Shown here one piece after another: positions 47,944-60,677 of a stretch of DNA of 64,000 nucleotides. The notes below the pieces were generated by a model that saw only the letters and a program-made list of their open reading frames with translations, was not told the origin of the DNA and did no database searches. This DNA is from Blasia pusilla. Taxonomy: Eukaryota > Marchantiophyta > Marchantiopsida > Blasiales. Each line of letters begins with the position of its first letter. Position 1 is the stretch's first letter. The position numbers and the translations under genes are program-made. The stretch is from assembly GCA_050084515.1 (NCBI GenBank), contig CM114275.1:11718001-11782000 (forward strand), in the 5' to 3' direction.

Positions 47944-50900
47944 CTAAGGGGTCCTCAGAGCCAAGTGAGTGTCCCTGGTCTTCACACAACTATGCAAGAA
48001 TTTAGCAATCTGAGTCTGATTCTCCCTAGCCATGAACGCGAGGACCCTGGGAGCCCGGTGAACAAAGAGATCCGGGAAGTCAAGCCTAATGTCATCATGA
48101 AAAGTGTAGTGAAAGAGGTAGTGATGTTCATCATCAACAAGCCCCGAGTTGCAAAATCTACATAATCTATCCTCCCTTTTCTTCAATGAGAATTTTCCTT
48201 TCTCAATCTCCAAGTCAGTAGAGCCACATCTAAATCTCGCTAATGTATGACGTAACTTAGTGGGAATGGGGGCAGAGATGTAGGAGGCTTGCTGCATGGA
48301 TCTGCAGCTGTTCATGAGGGTGTGGTAGTGCCTAATTCTTTCACGATTTTTGTGAGAGGAATTCCCCCTGCTTTCCTAGAGACGCTGGTGTCGGCCCCAG
48401 TTGATGGCAATGTAATTGTTGTGTAATTTTTCAGCAAGGTCCTAGTGGGTGGCCGTAGGCAAGTCACCGATGGATATTCCCCATTTCTTGAGCCACTCCG
48501 TGCAGTTATAGTACCAATTTTTAGCCCCAAGGGTGGCACTACTTTTTGAAACCACGTAGGCCCTGGCGGATAGACGATTGGGATAGTGCTCGCAGATATC
48601 CTCAAGGTGTTGGAGAAATGTGATCAGATTTTTAACAGCATGGATCTCCATTGGTACCTCCCCAAACTCAGCCAATAGAATGTCGTGGGGGAGTGGTTTT
48701 CCTAATGCCCAGACTCTGACGCATGAAGAGTTTCTGGGGGGCCTCAAGGCCCTAGGGCCAAGCCTTGGAGCTAGGGCCCCACACCTCAGATGCATAGAGT
48801 GTGGCTGGGATCACTAGAGCTTTGAAGAGATGGAGTTTTTGTGGAATATGCCAGAGTCCCATTCTTCTGCAATTGGATTGTAGGAAGTGTAGACCCCTCA
48901 AGCCCGCATTGATCTTGTTGCGACTCCAATTGGCTCTCCATTTGTTGTTGGGTTTGAGTTGCACACCCAGGTATATGTACTCACCCACAATCTCAATGAT
49001 CTCCCTTCTCATTCCCTGGCTGAAGGTGAAAGTGTGTGACCGCTACGGCGTAGGGAGCTCTGATCCAAAGATGATTATCTTCGTTTTCAGCAAGTTAACT
49101 TCCATGCCCGATTTGTTGCAGAAGCTTGAAAGTGCATTCAAGTAAAGTTGGAGCCCATGTGCTGTTCTAGACATTAGAACTCTATCATCTGCATACAAGA
49201 GCAGGGGGGATGAGGCAGTGTGCTAGCTCTGGTGGATCTCCATTCACTCCAAAAAGTACCTCTTCAAGTTTGTCAATGTAGAGCCCAAACAATGTAGGTG
49301 AGAGGGGGCATCCTTGTTTGACTCCGATGTTGGAAGATAAAGTTTCAGATCTGCCCCTCTTAGTGGCAATCTGTGCAAACACCTGAGCATATAAGACCTT
49401 GATTGCTCTAAGTTGTTGTGGTGGGACACCCAACTCTTCAAGTCGTTTCCAAAGGAGCGCCCTTGGGACTGTGTCAAAGGCCTTCTTGAAGTCTACAAAA
49501 TAGCAGAACAATTTACCGGGATTGTGACCAATTCTCGACTTGGAAGTTTCTTCAATCAGTACCAAGAGTGTGAGAAGGTGACCCAGGGTGCTATGTTAGT
49601 GTCAGAAACCTGCTTGTCCTCTGGCTCGCACGTTCTTTTCTTCAGCCGAGTCGCTGATTTTCCTTTCCAGCAGTAGTCTGTACAACTTGGCCATGAGGGA
49701 GCTCACCATTATCGTTCTGTAGTTGGATGGTATCATTGGGTCTCCAGCCTTGAAGAGTGGGTAGATGATATTCATTTGCCATTCTGGTGGGAAGCCATGT
49801 TGAACTGCACTATTGAACATTCTGGTGAGGGTTGGGCCAATTGCCTCACTTGTGAATTTGAAAATTTGAGCCTGGCATCCCAGGACATCCTCTAGTTTGT
49901 TACGTAGCCTTTTGATTCCTGATGTGACATCGTCAATGGTGAAGAGGTCCGGTAGATCCTGAAGCCCATTCGGCCAGGGGTCGGTGGGAGCGGCAGTGTC
50001 GGAGTGGTTAAGTTGGGTACCATATGTGGTCGAGATCTGTAGATCCTGGAGTGGAATGATGATCTGTCTATTCATGAGTATTCTCTAGAATTTGGCCAAT
50101 TGGTATTTCATCTGTTCAGTGAACTCTGTGATCTTGATGGCAATGTATTTTTGTTTCTTCCTATGTACCAATTGTTTGTAAGTTTTCTGCAACAATCGAC
50201 TGTGTGGAGAGTGTGGATCCTCCCTAAGCCGGTGATTCAGCTCTTGCGGGCCTCTTTGCAATCCTTGTCAAAGCAGGGTTGGGAGAAGAATGTAGAAGTG
50301 GATCTAATGTGTTTGCCTCCAAACAGTTGGAAAGGTAGGACTTTTTTGCAACACTGATGTAGGATGTCGCTGAACTCAGTCGTGTTCACTGTGGCCTCCG
50401 TAAGAGCCTTGTTGACTAGTGTGATGAGTTCATCTTTCTCTTCGTGAAGGAAAGTGTATCGACATTTGGTCGAAAGGGTTAATTTTTCTGCAGCCTCTGG
50501 GATGGTTTTGGAGACCATGATGTCAAAGTAGAGTGGTTTATGATCAGATTCTAGAATGGATGTGACCCGCACATTGGCAACCAGATGTGGTAGTTGATGT
50601 ACTTCCCCAATGAGGTAGTCAACCACTGATGTTGAGGTTTCTCTGTTGGAGTCAGAGTGTCCAATGGAAGTGCGACCTCTTGACTGTGGCCACATAGCCA
50701 TGCCATTGGCGAGTACCAAACAATGTGTTGAGCAAAGTTGGAGAAGTTTCTCTCCATTGGCTGTTTTTTCCTTGTCCATTGAGTTGCGCTGCATGTGTGG
50801 GAAGAATACTTCTCTGAGAGACCCATCAACTGACTGAGTATCAAATCCTTCCATGTTGGTGTTGTTTGACATGTAGATTGGAGCTTGAGTGTTGGCCATC

Positions 50901-51358
50901 TCCTACTAGGAGGATATTTCCCCTATGTATGTGGTGCTCAATAGATGTAGAGAGAGCCTCATACGATAATTCTCTTTTGAGCACAGTGGGACTGAAGTAG
51001 CAAACAGCAATGAGGAGATCTTTCTGTAACCCCACTTCTTTGTTGACCTTGATCCAGAGGAAGTGTTTCTCCTCATCAATGTCGGTTGTGGAGATAAAAG
51101 GTTGTAACCATGGTGCTACCAAGCATGCCAGGCCAACGTGTACTTTGCTTTTGCTGTTTGTGAGTGGGTAGCAAAAACCTGGAAGTCCTATGTGTTGGGA
51201 ATGCCGTTGGAATCATGTTCATGTGTTTCAGAAAAAAAGATAAGGTCCAGTTTTGTGCCTAGATATGTAATGCCATTGCCTCTGGACCAGAATGGTCCTC
51301 CACAATTGTGAAAAACTGCGTGAATGGATGGGTTGGTAATATCCTTCCCATCCTCCAT
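47944..51358 (-). pseudogene. LINE ORF2: endonuclease and reverse transcriptase
   Basis: The start ATG at 51358 follows the ORF1 stop with one codon between (TAG GGA ATG), in the same frame. Endonuclease pieces: LDLIFFSETHEHDS, NILLVGD (then a frameshift that removes the usual FN of GDFN, about 50905), TSVVDYLIGEV and SILESDHKPLYFDI. RT pieces: PPEWQMNIIYPLFKAGDPMI (50075-49602), FCYFVDFKKAFDTVPRALLW, GVKQGCPLSPTLFGLYIDKL (49565-49185), then in another frame LYADDRVLMSRTAH with the catalytic YADD (about 49195). The frame 49012-48752 continues EYIYLGVQLKPNNKWRANW. The C-terminal zinc motif CRFCNSGLVDDEHHYLFH lies near 48165. At least four frame disruptions. Confidence 0.9.
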
Positions 51359-51361
51359 TCC

Positions 51362-52600
51362 CTATAGGGAGGTCTTGTCATTGAGGTTTTTCACCTCCAA
51401 GTCGTGGTTTCGAGTTATAGAATTGCTAATTCCCTGGTTGGAATCCGAGTTTTCGCTCATTGCCCCTCTTGTTTGTCGTGTTGGTGTTGCATTTTTGTTT
51501 CTCCTAGGTACTGGTGTCGTGGCCTTTCCTTCCCTTAGTTCACTCCAAAGACCGCTGTTGCGGGCAGCTAGAACCTTCTCCCTTTCAATAGGGAGTGCTG
51601 CTCTTTGCTTGGTGGTCAGATCTGGGAAGATACGGATAGCAGATCCTTTCAAGACTGCTTTACTATGGAGGATGGCCAACCTCATTTCCATCGCTGGTCC
51701 CCATTGTGAGGGATCAAATTGTACCAACATTTGTGCTGGTTGGTCCCCTGTTCCTTTCCCAAGTCTAATCCCTGTGAAGGTGTCTGTTGGTGTGACCCCG
51801 AGAGTTGTGAAGACCTTCTCTTGCAAAATTGAATTACAATCTTCTTCCTTGGAAAAGTGCAGTCCCATGATAACTAAATTGAGTTCTCTGGTTTTCCTAT
51901 CGTGGATTTCTAGGACCTTATCTGCTTCCTCTTTTGCTACCTCTTTGGCTTCCTATGTTGCAACCTCCGTGATTTGTGTTGTGGTCGTGTGCTTGCCCAC
52001 TACTTCAGTCCACGTTCTAACAGGATTTGCAGGGTTGTTCCCAGTTAAACGGTACTCTTGCATTAATTTCCCAAGCTGAGTGTTATCCTCTTTGAAGCAA
52101 GAAGCTAATTCCTTCTTCAATTGCATGTTTTCAGCCCTCAAAGTGACTAGCTCTAATTCCATAGTTGTCTTCTGAGCCGTCCATTGGAGGAAGTTCGATT
52201 CCTTGCTGGACATCCATCTGCCCTACTCTTCTTTTGCTGCCTGCATCATTGTATTCCATGCCAACATCTGGTTGGCCTTAAAGCTTTCCCATTTTCCTTC
52301 CAGTTCAGGGAACCGTCTGGTGATGGATACCACTTCTAGATATAGTATAACCTCTGTTGAATGTGTGACAGCTGCATGGAGTCGTTCCTTGTCACACTGC
52401 CTCATTTTTTTTCCTGACATAGTGGTGACATAGTGGCGAGATTTTGGTGCGATCAATCTCTGTGAGCCATTTGATCTCACGGATCGTCCACTGTCCTTGC
52501 TCTTCGTTTGCTTGTGGGGAAGATCCTTGACACATGTCGTGTCTTGGACCTCCTCTGCCGAGGTTTCTAACGCTTGTTGTTATATGGTAGTCATGAGTGG
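51362..52600 (-). pseudogene. LINE ORF1 (RNA-binding protein)
   Basis: One frame runs through 52480-52223, 52213-51953 and 51868-51362, interrupted only by two stops. It has a predicted coiled coil (MELELVTLRAENMQLKKELA), then an RRM-like part (VIMGLHFSKEEDCNSILQEK, GIRLGKG, MLVQFDPSQWGPAMEMRLAI, GSAIRIFPDLTTKQRAALP) resembling plant L1 ORF1 proteins. It would coat LINE RNA. The start codon is not certain; the upstream frame extends to about 52600. Confidence 0.75.
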
Positions 52601-53287
52601 AGTGTTCACTCGATGTACTGGTCTATGTGCTCAGGAAGTGGGAATGGGAAAAAAAATTAGATAGGGTGTGCTTTTCTCCAGAGAAAACATAGTCCCGTCT
52701 ATGGAGTCAGAAGGAGGTCAGAGCTTGAGAATCGTTTCAACATCCCTGGCTTTTTCCCCTTCTATGGTTAGGCAGGATCGTCCAGGGAGATGTAGCCCAA
52801 TTTTTTTGGGAGCTCCAGGTCCCTGAGTAGAGAGAAGGGTACGAAGTAGGGAGATTATGAAAACGGGGTTGGAATTTGACAGAAAAGTTGGACCATCTCT
52901 AAGAAAACTCGAAGTTATGGAGAAGGAGACAAGTCGAGCATGGAAATCGATTTGAAATCTGAGTCAATCCATTCTTTCTTGCGGCAGACACGGTTGCCCA
53001 AGGATGTAGATACAGATTGTGCAAAAATATCCTGACACATGAGCCCAAATGCGATTTTACCGACTGAAATCTCACAGAGCTGAGAAGAAGAGAGACAGGG
53101 AAACAGGTCGAACACTTGTTCAATCTGTTTTTTTCCTTTGGTAGACAGGGTCGCCCAAGGTAGTAGAAGCCGCCGCAAATGTAAGCCAGAGAATGAGAGG
53201 GGCCTGCTCGGCCTTGAGAATATCTAGAATATTTGTGGCGTCTCGTGGCAGTTGGTCCAAAGCCACGCGCACTTCCTCGGACGAATT

Positions 53288-53457
<170 letters not shown>

Positions 53458-53501
53458 TGCACCATGGAGAGACTTTGTTGTGAGAGTGTTATATGATTTA
53501 T

Positions 53502-53616
53502 TGGAGATATTTTGGTACCTATCCTCTCGATGTTTGGATGCCATTAGTTAGCATGGGATTGTGTGTGTCTTCGGTGACAAAAATGTATGTTGTATAGCGA
53601 TGTGTTTACGCACAAT
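53502..53616 (+). repeat. Element E X2 (3' terminus)
   Basis: It begins TGGAGATATTTTGGTACC and ends TTTACGCACAATA. It is the outer X repeat of element E, separated from its Y2 by the LINE insertion and slightly shortened relative to the 126-bp X of element A. Confidence 0.82.
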
Positions 53617-54334
53617 ATAGTAGAGCACCATGCTCCGTTCTCTTATTCTCCTTGAAACAAGATTTCCTATAGCGAGTCACGGATTGTTGTCAATGGAAAG
53701 TATCCAACCTCTCACTTTCCGACTGAACTTCATCTCCCCATAACACTTCCTTGATAGTAATCCATCCTTATTGTGTATTTTGTGTTAGAAAATAGAATGT
53801 GACAAAATCATTGAAATATGTTACAAATCTTGAAGATACAAAGTGGCCTAGTACGTCCGTGCGCTCACAGAAGAGCTCCGATGGAACCTGAACATGGAGA
53901 TAACTCGACATACGAGAATATGCTACTGCTCCGGCTCCCGGCTATTTCAATACGAAGAAAACTAGAGTTTTAAACCTATTTTTCTTCATTTCTATTTATA
54001 AAATTTTTTCCGGTGGTTGCGCTTCCGGATCCCTGTGACACATCACGATGCCCCATACCCTCGTGCAATAAAAGGTTAGATAATCCTAGTAATGCTACTC
54101 CATAAACCACCTACGTCATATTATTATGACTCCTCTGATGTCTACGTCAGAATCATCAATCTAGGCTTCTCCTCATATAAAAGGATCAATTAGATTAATG
54201 GTGCTAAGAGAAGTGGATGTTGAAAATCCAACATTTTCCTCCATAAACCCATCAATTTCAAGGAATGGCCTTTTGTTTCCTTCACCACCTCCAATAGGAA
54301 TAACCACCATATCTTCAAGCTGGCAACATCTTCT
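53617..54334. other. Spacer with no recognised feature
   Basis: About 0.7 kb of AT-rich single-copy-looking sequence between element E and the chromovirus-family LTR. No gene or RNA recognised. Confidence 0.5.
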
Positions 54335-54907
54335 TGTCACGACCCTCATAACCAAACGAGCGCCAAGCAGAACATCTGAACTCGAGCAGGCTCATGCTAG
54401 GATGGTTTGCGCTTTGGAGAGGTCTCAAGAGGAGACAAGTTAGGAAACACAAGTGCGAGACGTGAGCGAGGCTATCATTTTGATTGTTCCATGAGTTTAT
54501 GGTCACGACTAAGGAAACCAAAACCAAACGTGAACCTAGACTTCAGAGGAGTCGAGTCTAGGATGAGACATGGCCAAAAGGTGCGAACCGGATTTGGGAC
54601 GTGACTAGCCTTTGGATTTTTTTTGGTATTTTTAATCGTAACTTTTAGTCCCAAGATGATTTTGGGACAAATAAGGTGGTATCAAAAAGCTTATGCAGAG
54701 TTGGTTCTAACGCAGCAAAAATATTAGCAAATACATAAGTAGAAGTGGAGATATTGTCTGGGAAAAAACTGTACGGGAAGTCGGGTTGAGGGCCAAAAAG
54801 AGGGGCCCGAGTGTCTCTTCCCCAAAGGTAGGGGAAGGGCAGAGATCACTAGAAGTACTAGTAAGGGGGAAGGTCTCAAAGGTTTCTTGGGACTCGAACC
54901 CTACTTT
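54335..54907 (+). mobile_element. Older solo LTR, left part (interrupted by the chromovirus)
   Basis: It starts TGTCACGACCCTCATAACC. It stops at 54907, where the complete chromovirus is inserted, and resumes at 62402-62858. The two parts sum to exactly 1030 bp, the length of the chromovirus LTRs. Outer flanks (CTTCT and CTCTT) no longer match well. Confidence 0.92.
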
Positions 54908-55937
54908 TGTTGCGACCGTTATAACCAAACGAACACCAAATAGGCGCCGAGCGGAACATCATAATGCTAGTTAACTCACGTCATGATGATCGCGCTTTGG
55001 AGAGGCTTTTGCAAAGGTCTCTTGGAAAAGTCCAAGAGATAAAACCCGAAATAGAGTTGTGCATTTCATGCATTTTTGGTCGCGACTAGGAAACCTGGAC
55101 CAAACATGAACAAAGACTTGAGATGAGTTGAGTCTAGGAAGGTTGGTTGCCAAAGAGGTGAGAACCAGTTTTGGAACACGAATAGCGTTTGGGGATTTGG
55201 ACTCTATTTTGGCTCATAAATTTTAGCCCCAAGATGTGTTTGGGAAAAATAAGGCACGTTGGAAAGCTTATCCCAAGATGCTTCCAATGCACTAAAGATC
55301 TAAGCAAACACATAAGTATAAGATGAGATATTGGCCAAAAATTAACTCTGAGAGCAATCGGGTTGAGGGCCAATCTGAGGGGGCCGACTGTCTTTCCCTA
55401 TAGTTAGGGGGAGGGCGGGAATACCCAGAATTACTAGTAAGGGATAGAATCTCCAAGGAGTCTTGGAACATGAAACCCACCTTGAGTACCAAACGGCGTC
55501 TCAAGGGCACGGGATGGAACGGGAGTTTGGCGTTGGAACTCGGAACCCAAACCTGATCCAAGGGAGTGGACTTCGTAAGCCACACTTGGATTCCAACCCG
55601 CAATTCATTTTCGTGACTCGCCACTAGGGACTCATTGGATGTCTATTGGAGAGTTGGAGTCGGCAGGCATTCAAACGTCGTTTGAGGTTCTTGAACCGAC
55701 ATGAAAGTCTCTCCCAAGTCTTCAAAGACTTGCATGTGTTGTTAACCGCAAAACTAGGAAGGTTGAGCTTGATGAGAGGCCGCGTTGAGAACTCGGCAAG
55801 TTAGAATCGCTGATTGATCCAGACCCGACTAACGTGAGTGTGTGTTTGGATGCAGATCAGCGTTGAGAGCGTGTCCTACTAATCGCACGCTTCCGCAACA
55901 ACAAAGATTAAAGTTCAAGGAGAGTAGGTATACGACA
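54908..55937 (+). repeat. Chromovirus 5' LTR
   Basis: 1030 bp, starts TGTTGCGACC and ends GGTATACGACA. Internal sequence begins CGTGCTATTGGAGC. The primer-binding tRNA was not identified. Confidence 0.92.
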
Positions 55938-57170
55938 CGTGCTATTGGAGCAAATCCTTGGTGAGCGTGGACTTCGGGTTGTGGAAGATCTGGACGTTTG
56001 AGAAGAACTCAAGGTAGTAGGAAGAACGCGACGCTCGAGGAGGAACGCAAGAGACAAGGAGGAGGAGATATGAGAAGGCAAGGACTTGCAAATGGCGACC
56101 AAGGGCAAAGAACCAAGGTAGTCGCGAGTCAAACTAAAAAATGCGAGAGACAAATCAATGACAGACCGCGAGCTAGAGGAGGAGATCGCGACTCCAGAAG
56201 TGTCAAGTCCTAGACATGAGGATGTCCCAAACGCGCATCTTTCCGCGGGGCCTTCGGCTCCAAACTCAAATGACCTGGCCTTTTATGTCCAAATGATGGA
56301 TTTGATGAAGGTGATGACTGAGCATATGGCCCAATAGAGCAAGCTCATAGTTGAACTCAAGTTGAACGGAGCTTCTAGTTCCGGCAAGAAGCTTTGTAAG
56401 ACAAATTTTCCAACGCCATTCATAGGAATGGGGGGTTCTCGGAAAGTGAGCGAGTTTCTAACGAACCTCAAACTTTACTTTGAAGTGCAAAGGGAAGAAG
56501 AGCAAGACAAGGTGTCTATAGCAGTCACATTCCTTAAGAATCACGCTCTCGAACAGCTCATCGCAAAAAATATCTGGGCCGTGGAACAACTTTGAGTTGG
56601 GAAGAATTCAACCGGAATATCAAGAGTATCGCGATGGCATGGAGTTTGTACGGTTGCGGCAAAGCGGGTCCCTGTGCAAGAATTCAGTGCACAAATGAAC
56701 TCACTTCCAACAATGGATGAGCAATCTTCTTAAGTGGACTCAATCCGGGCGCCAAAAAGGCCCTCTTCCGTATGCCTCAACTACCAGAGACATGCGCGGA
56801 GCTTTGGAGGCTAGCGGAGCGGATAGGGAACGATGAAGTCCAAAGCCAAAAACCCTTCAAGCCGAATTTTTTTTCTAAGTAACCAAAGAACAAAGGGTCA
56901 TTCAAGAGGGTTTGGGATGGGGATGAACGCGACCACGGAGGGGCTCTTGCCCCAATAGCAAAACGAGTGGAACTCAACACGAAGCCAAGAGGGCCGCCGT
57001 ACCCAAAGTCAACAAACGCCAAAGTGATTTGCTACAATTGTGGCGAACTCGGGCATATGGCTAAGGAATATGTGAGGCCCAAGGTTAGTAAACCGAGTAT
57101 GATTGCATTTGCTGCTAAGCACTTATCAGCGGGAGATCTAGATACATCTCTCCAAGTTAGCAAGAGGACA
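55938..57170 (+). pseudogene. Chromovirus gag
   Basis: Gag is read in several frames. A segment LAFYVQMMDLMKVMTEHMAQ ends at a TAG near 56335. The frame 56362-56595 has the retrotransposon Gag core: FPTPFIGMGGSRKVSEFLTN, LKLYFEVQREEEQDKVSIAV, TFLKNHALEQLI. A later frame (56967-57416) has the nucleocapsid zinc knuckle CYNCGELGHMAKEYV, where the last Cys of CX2CX4HX4C is Tyr. Stops and a shift near 56595-56750 inactivate it. Confidence 0.85.
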
Positions 57171-57663
57171 CCCAATTTGGTTTACCTAGGATCCAAGATC
57201 GCTAATCGCGATGTGATGTTGCTCGTTGATACAAGTGCTCGGCACTCCTTCTTGAGCCCGAAAATCGTGAAGGCATTGGGATTGCCAACCACTGAGGCGG
57301 ATGAACCCATTAGGGTAGGTTTTGCGGGAGGAAAGTCCCACCAGACCTTAGAGTTGGTTTTAGGACTAGCTGTGGGATGCGGAGTATTCGAGTTGAAGGA
57401 TAATTTCTCAATTTGACGGAATCGATGGAGTCTTGGGGAACGCATTCTTGGATGCGCATGAGATGGAACTGAGGCGAAGACCTTTGAGGTTGAGCATCTT
57501 GGTAAACGGAAAATGGATGCACACTAGATTGGTTCATGAAGTTCCTAGGAAGACCGAGTTGGTGAACGCCATCACGAGGACGAGTTTGACCAAGTTAGAG
57601 GAAGGATTTCTTTGCTTGATGAGACAAGTAGAGGATGATGCAAGCACGAGATGCAGAGATTAG
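57171..57663 (+). pseudogene. Chromovirus protease
   Basis: The frame 56967-57416 continues from the zinc knuckle into a retropepsin: VMLLVDTSARHSFLSPKIVK, where intact families read DSGAT, then ALGLPTTEADEPIRVGFAGG. The active-site Asp is present but the DSG motif has become DTS. A following frame (57433-57663) covers the protease-RT linker. Confidence 0.83.
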
Positions 57664-57705
57664 AACTCAGCTTCAAGGGAAATCTTTGAAATACTCAAGG
57701 GAGTC

Positions 57706-59256
57706 GTGAAAGAATTTGGAGATTTTTTGACTAAGGAGCTTCCGAATGAGTTGCCACCAAATAAGGCGGTTGATCATAAGATAGACGTGATACCTGGATC
57801 TCAACCACCTTCAAAGGCGCCATATAGGTTGAATCAAGAGGAACTTGCAGAGCTAAAGAAAAAGTTGGGTGAACTCCTAGAAAGGGATTACATCCGAACT
57901 AGCAAGTCACCTTATGGAGCGCCCGTTCTCTTTGTGAAGAAGAAGGATGGAAAGTTAAGACTCTGTGTTGATTACCCGACGCTGAATAAAGTGACGCTAA
58001 GGAACAACTATTCACTTCCAAGGATGGATGACCTCTTTGATCGATTTTCAGGTGTCAAGTATTTCAGTAGGATTGACCTGAAATCATGATATTATCAAAT
58101 TCAGATTGCCGAAGCGGATATAGAGAAGACTGCCTGTAGGACAAGATATGGTTCGTTCGAGTTTATGGTAATGCCTTTTGTTCTATGTAATGCGCCTCCA
58201 ACGTTCACCACTTTGATGAACTCCATCTTTCATAAGGAGACGGATGAGTATGTAATCATCTACATAGATGAAATACTCATCTATTCGAAAACACTAGAAG
58301 AGCACGCTCAACATTTGAAGAGGGTGTTTGAGAAACTCAGGGCGAACAAGCTGTATGCAAATGCGGACAAGAGTGAGTTTGGTTTGACGAAGATCAAGTT
58401 CTTGGGGCATGTGGTTAGTGAAAATGGAGTGAGTCCAGACATGGAGAAGGTAAGTGCGATTTCCAAATGGGAACCGCCTTCCATTGTGAAGGGGATGAGG
58501 AGGTTCATCGGAGCGGTCCAGTTTTATCAGAGATACGTGAAGAACTTTTTGGGAATAGCGAAACCTCTCACAGATTGGACCACCAAGTTTGCCAACACAA
58601 CATGGACCAAGGAAGTGGATAAGGAATTCAACTGGGTCAAGGAGATCCTCTTGCATGAACCAATTTTGAAGCTGCCAGAGTTTGACCAACCGTTCGAGGT
58701 GCAAACTGATGCTAGTGATTTTGCGATTGCAGGAATGTTGGTAGAAAAAGGGAGACCTGTAGCATATAAGAGCAAGAAGCTTAGCGACACCGAAAGAAGA
58801 TGGCCCACTTATGAGAAAGAGTTGTTTGCGGTGGTTCATTGTTTGAGGAACTGGCATCACTATTTGGGACTTCACAAGACTCGAGTATTCACCGATAATA
58901 TTTTGCTCAAGTATTTTAAGACCCAGGATCGCGTAAAATCGAAGCAACTTCGATGGCATGATACCTTGGCATTGATGAATATGGAGCTAATCCACAAGCT
59001 GGGAAAAGACAATGTCATTCCAGATGCAATAAGTCGCAGGGATGAGCATATGCCATTGACGACACAAGTCTTCAGAGCAATGTTCCCTAATGAAACAGAC
59101 ATTGAAAGAAGGATTCGTGAAGGATGCATAAAGGATGCGCAAGCGAGTGAGTACCTAAGGAAGTTGAAGCGGGGCAAGAAGACGGCCAATCTAAGTTTGA
59201 GGCATGGTTTGCTAAGGTTTAAGCATAGCAGGATCTATGTGGGCCAAAGTGTTTGA
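57706..59256 (+). pseudogene. Chromovirus reverse transcriptase and RNase H
   Basis: The frame 57706-58089 has [20 protein letters not shown], the primer-grip region [40 protein letters not shown] and YFSRIDLKS, ending in a TGA where Gly is expected. The frame 58165-59256 has MPFVLCNAPPTFTTLMNSIF and the catalytic box IIYIDEILIYSK, where the second Asp of YxDD is Glu. It continues into RNase H with EVQTDASDFAIAGMLVEKGR, YEKELFAVVHCLRNWHHYL and HKLGKDNVIPDAISRR. The YIDE change alone should abolish polymerase activity. Confidence 0.92.
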
Positions 59257-60250
59257 GGAATATCATGACGGACCTTTGGCAGGACACAAAGGGGAGAAAT
59301 CCATTCTTGTTTTTTTGGCCCAACATGAAGGAAGTTTTTGCTCAATATGTAAAGACCTACGTGACCTGCCAAACGAACAAAGTTTCTTATGCAAAGAAGC
59401 AAGGATTACTTCGTCCTTTGCCGATCCCGAAGGAACCCTTGCAAAGCATTAGCATGGATTTCATTACGAGTCTTCCGGAATTTGAGGGATACAACGCTAG
59501 ACTTCTGATAGTTGATCGGTTTAGCAAGTTAGGAAGGTTTGTGCCGACGAGAGATTTTGCAACGGCCTATACAGGCTATACGACCTCCTGACTATTCTTG
59601 GATAGTTGGTGGCGAGCTCATGGATTTCCTAGGAGCATTGTGTCCGATCGAGATCCGAAGTTTACTAGTGCCTTTTGGAAACATCTATTCATGAGGTTCA
59701 AGACCAAACTCAGCTTTAGTACGGCCTTCCATCCTCAAACAGATGGGCAAACGGAAAAAGTAAACTCGGTCGTGAACCAGTACTTAAGGAATTATGTGAG
59801 TGCGGACCAACGAGATTGGGCAAACTGGCTAAGTATGGCTGAGTATTGTTACAACTCCACCAAGCATTCGGCAACTCAAGAATCTCCGTTTCTTGTGGCG
59901 TATCAAAGAGAACCAGAAGGGCCTCTTGACTTGGCCCTTTTGAGGGGCACTACATCAGCACACACTCATCAAGCAACGGGAGAATGTTTGTTAGTGGAAA
60001 TGCAGGAACGACAAGAGTGAGCGAGAAGAAGTCTTGCCAAGGTTCAACTAAAGTACTTGAAGCATGCTAACAAGAGTCAACTTACTATTCCAAGTAAGTT
60101 TCCAAGTAAGTTTCCCAAGTAAGTTTCCAAAAGGCACTAGTAAAATTTCCAAAAGGCACTAGTAAACTTCAGTAAGTTTCCCAAATAAGTTTCCAAAAGG
60201 CACTAGTAAACTATTCCAAGTAAGTTTGCCAAGTAAGTTTCCAAGTTGGG
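59237..60250 (+). pseudogene. Chromovirus integrase
   Basis: Zinc domain AQYVKTYVTCQTNKVSYAKK (59253-59591), then core: ISMDFITSLPEFEGYNARLL (first Asp), VDRFSKLGRFVPTRDFATAY. After a TGA the frame 59598-60020 has RSIVSDRDPKFTSAFWKHLF (second Asp) and FHPQTDGQTEKVNSVVNQYL (Glu), then WLSMAEYCYNSTKHSATQES. A minisatellite replaces part of the C-terminal domain (60085-60246). Confidence 0.9.
60085..60246. repeat. Short tandem repeats in the chromovirus integrase tail
   Basis: Intermixed units CCAAGTAAGTTT and CCAAAAGGCACTAGTAAA, each repeated several times. They disrupt the coding frame and appear to be a local expansion after insertion. Confidence 0.9.
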
Positions 60251-60429
60251 GAACAAGTGTAGTTGAGTGTAAAGAATCTCACCCTTCCGAAGGAATTGTC
60301 CGCAAAATATTCAGCCTAGTATGCTGGACCGTATGTGATAAAGGCCAAGCCGTTTGAGGATGTGTATACATTGGAGCTCCCAACTCAAGATTCACCCGAC
60401 TTTCCATGTGTCATTATTGAAGAAGCGTC

Positions 60430-60677
60430 TTCAAGACAATGTGCATTCGGAGTGAAGAATTATGTTGAGACCACAACTGGTCATCAGAAATAAGGAACCA
60501 AAGTTTGAGGTGGAGACTATTCTGCGCTCCAAATGTAGAGCCACCAAGTACGAGTACTTGATCAAGTGGAAAGGCTACCGTGTGAAAGAGGCGACTTGGA
60601 TTGCAGAGGAAGATCTTGAACATGTGCAAAAGGCATTGCGAGACTTCAAATGCATGCAAGATAGGCATATACGTTAG
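60430..60677 (+). pseudogene. Chromovirus chromodomain
   Basis: The frame 60462-60677 contains a recognisable chromodomain: EVETILRSKCRATKYEYLIK, then WKGYRVKEATWIAEEDLEHV. The YLIKWKGY strand and following Trp (ATW) of the methyl-lysine cage region are kept. In Ty3/gypsy chromoviruses the domain helps direct integration to heterochromatin. Confidence 0.92.

Noticed and set aside
53784-54100. Possible copia-type LTR starting TGTTAGAAAATAG
   Set aside because: No matching second copy, no clear end and no target duplication.
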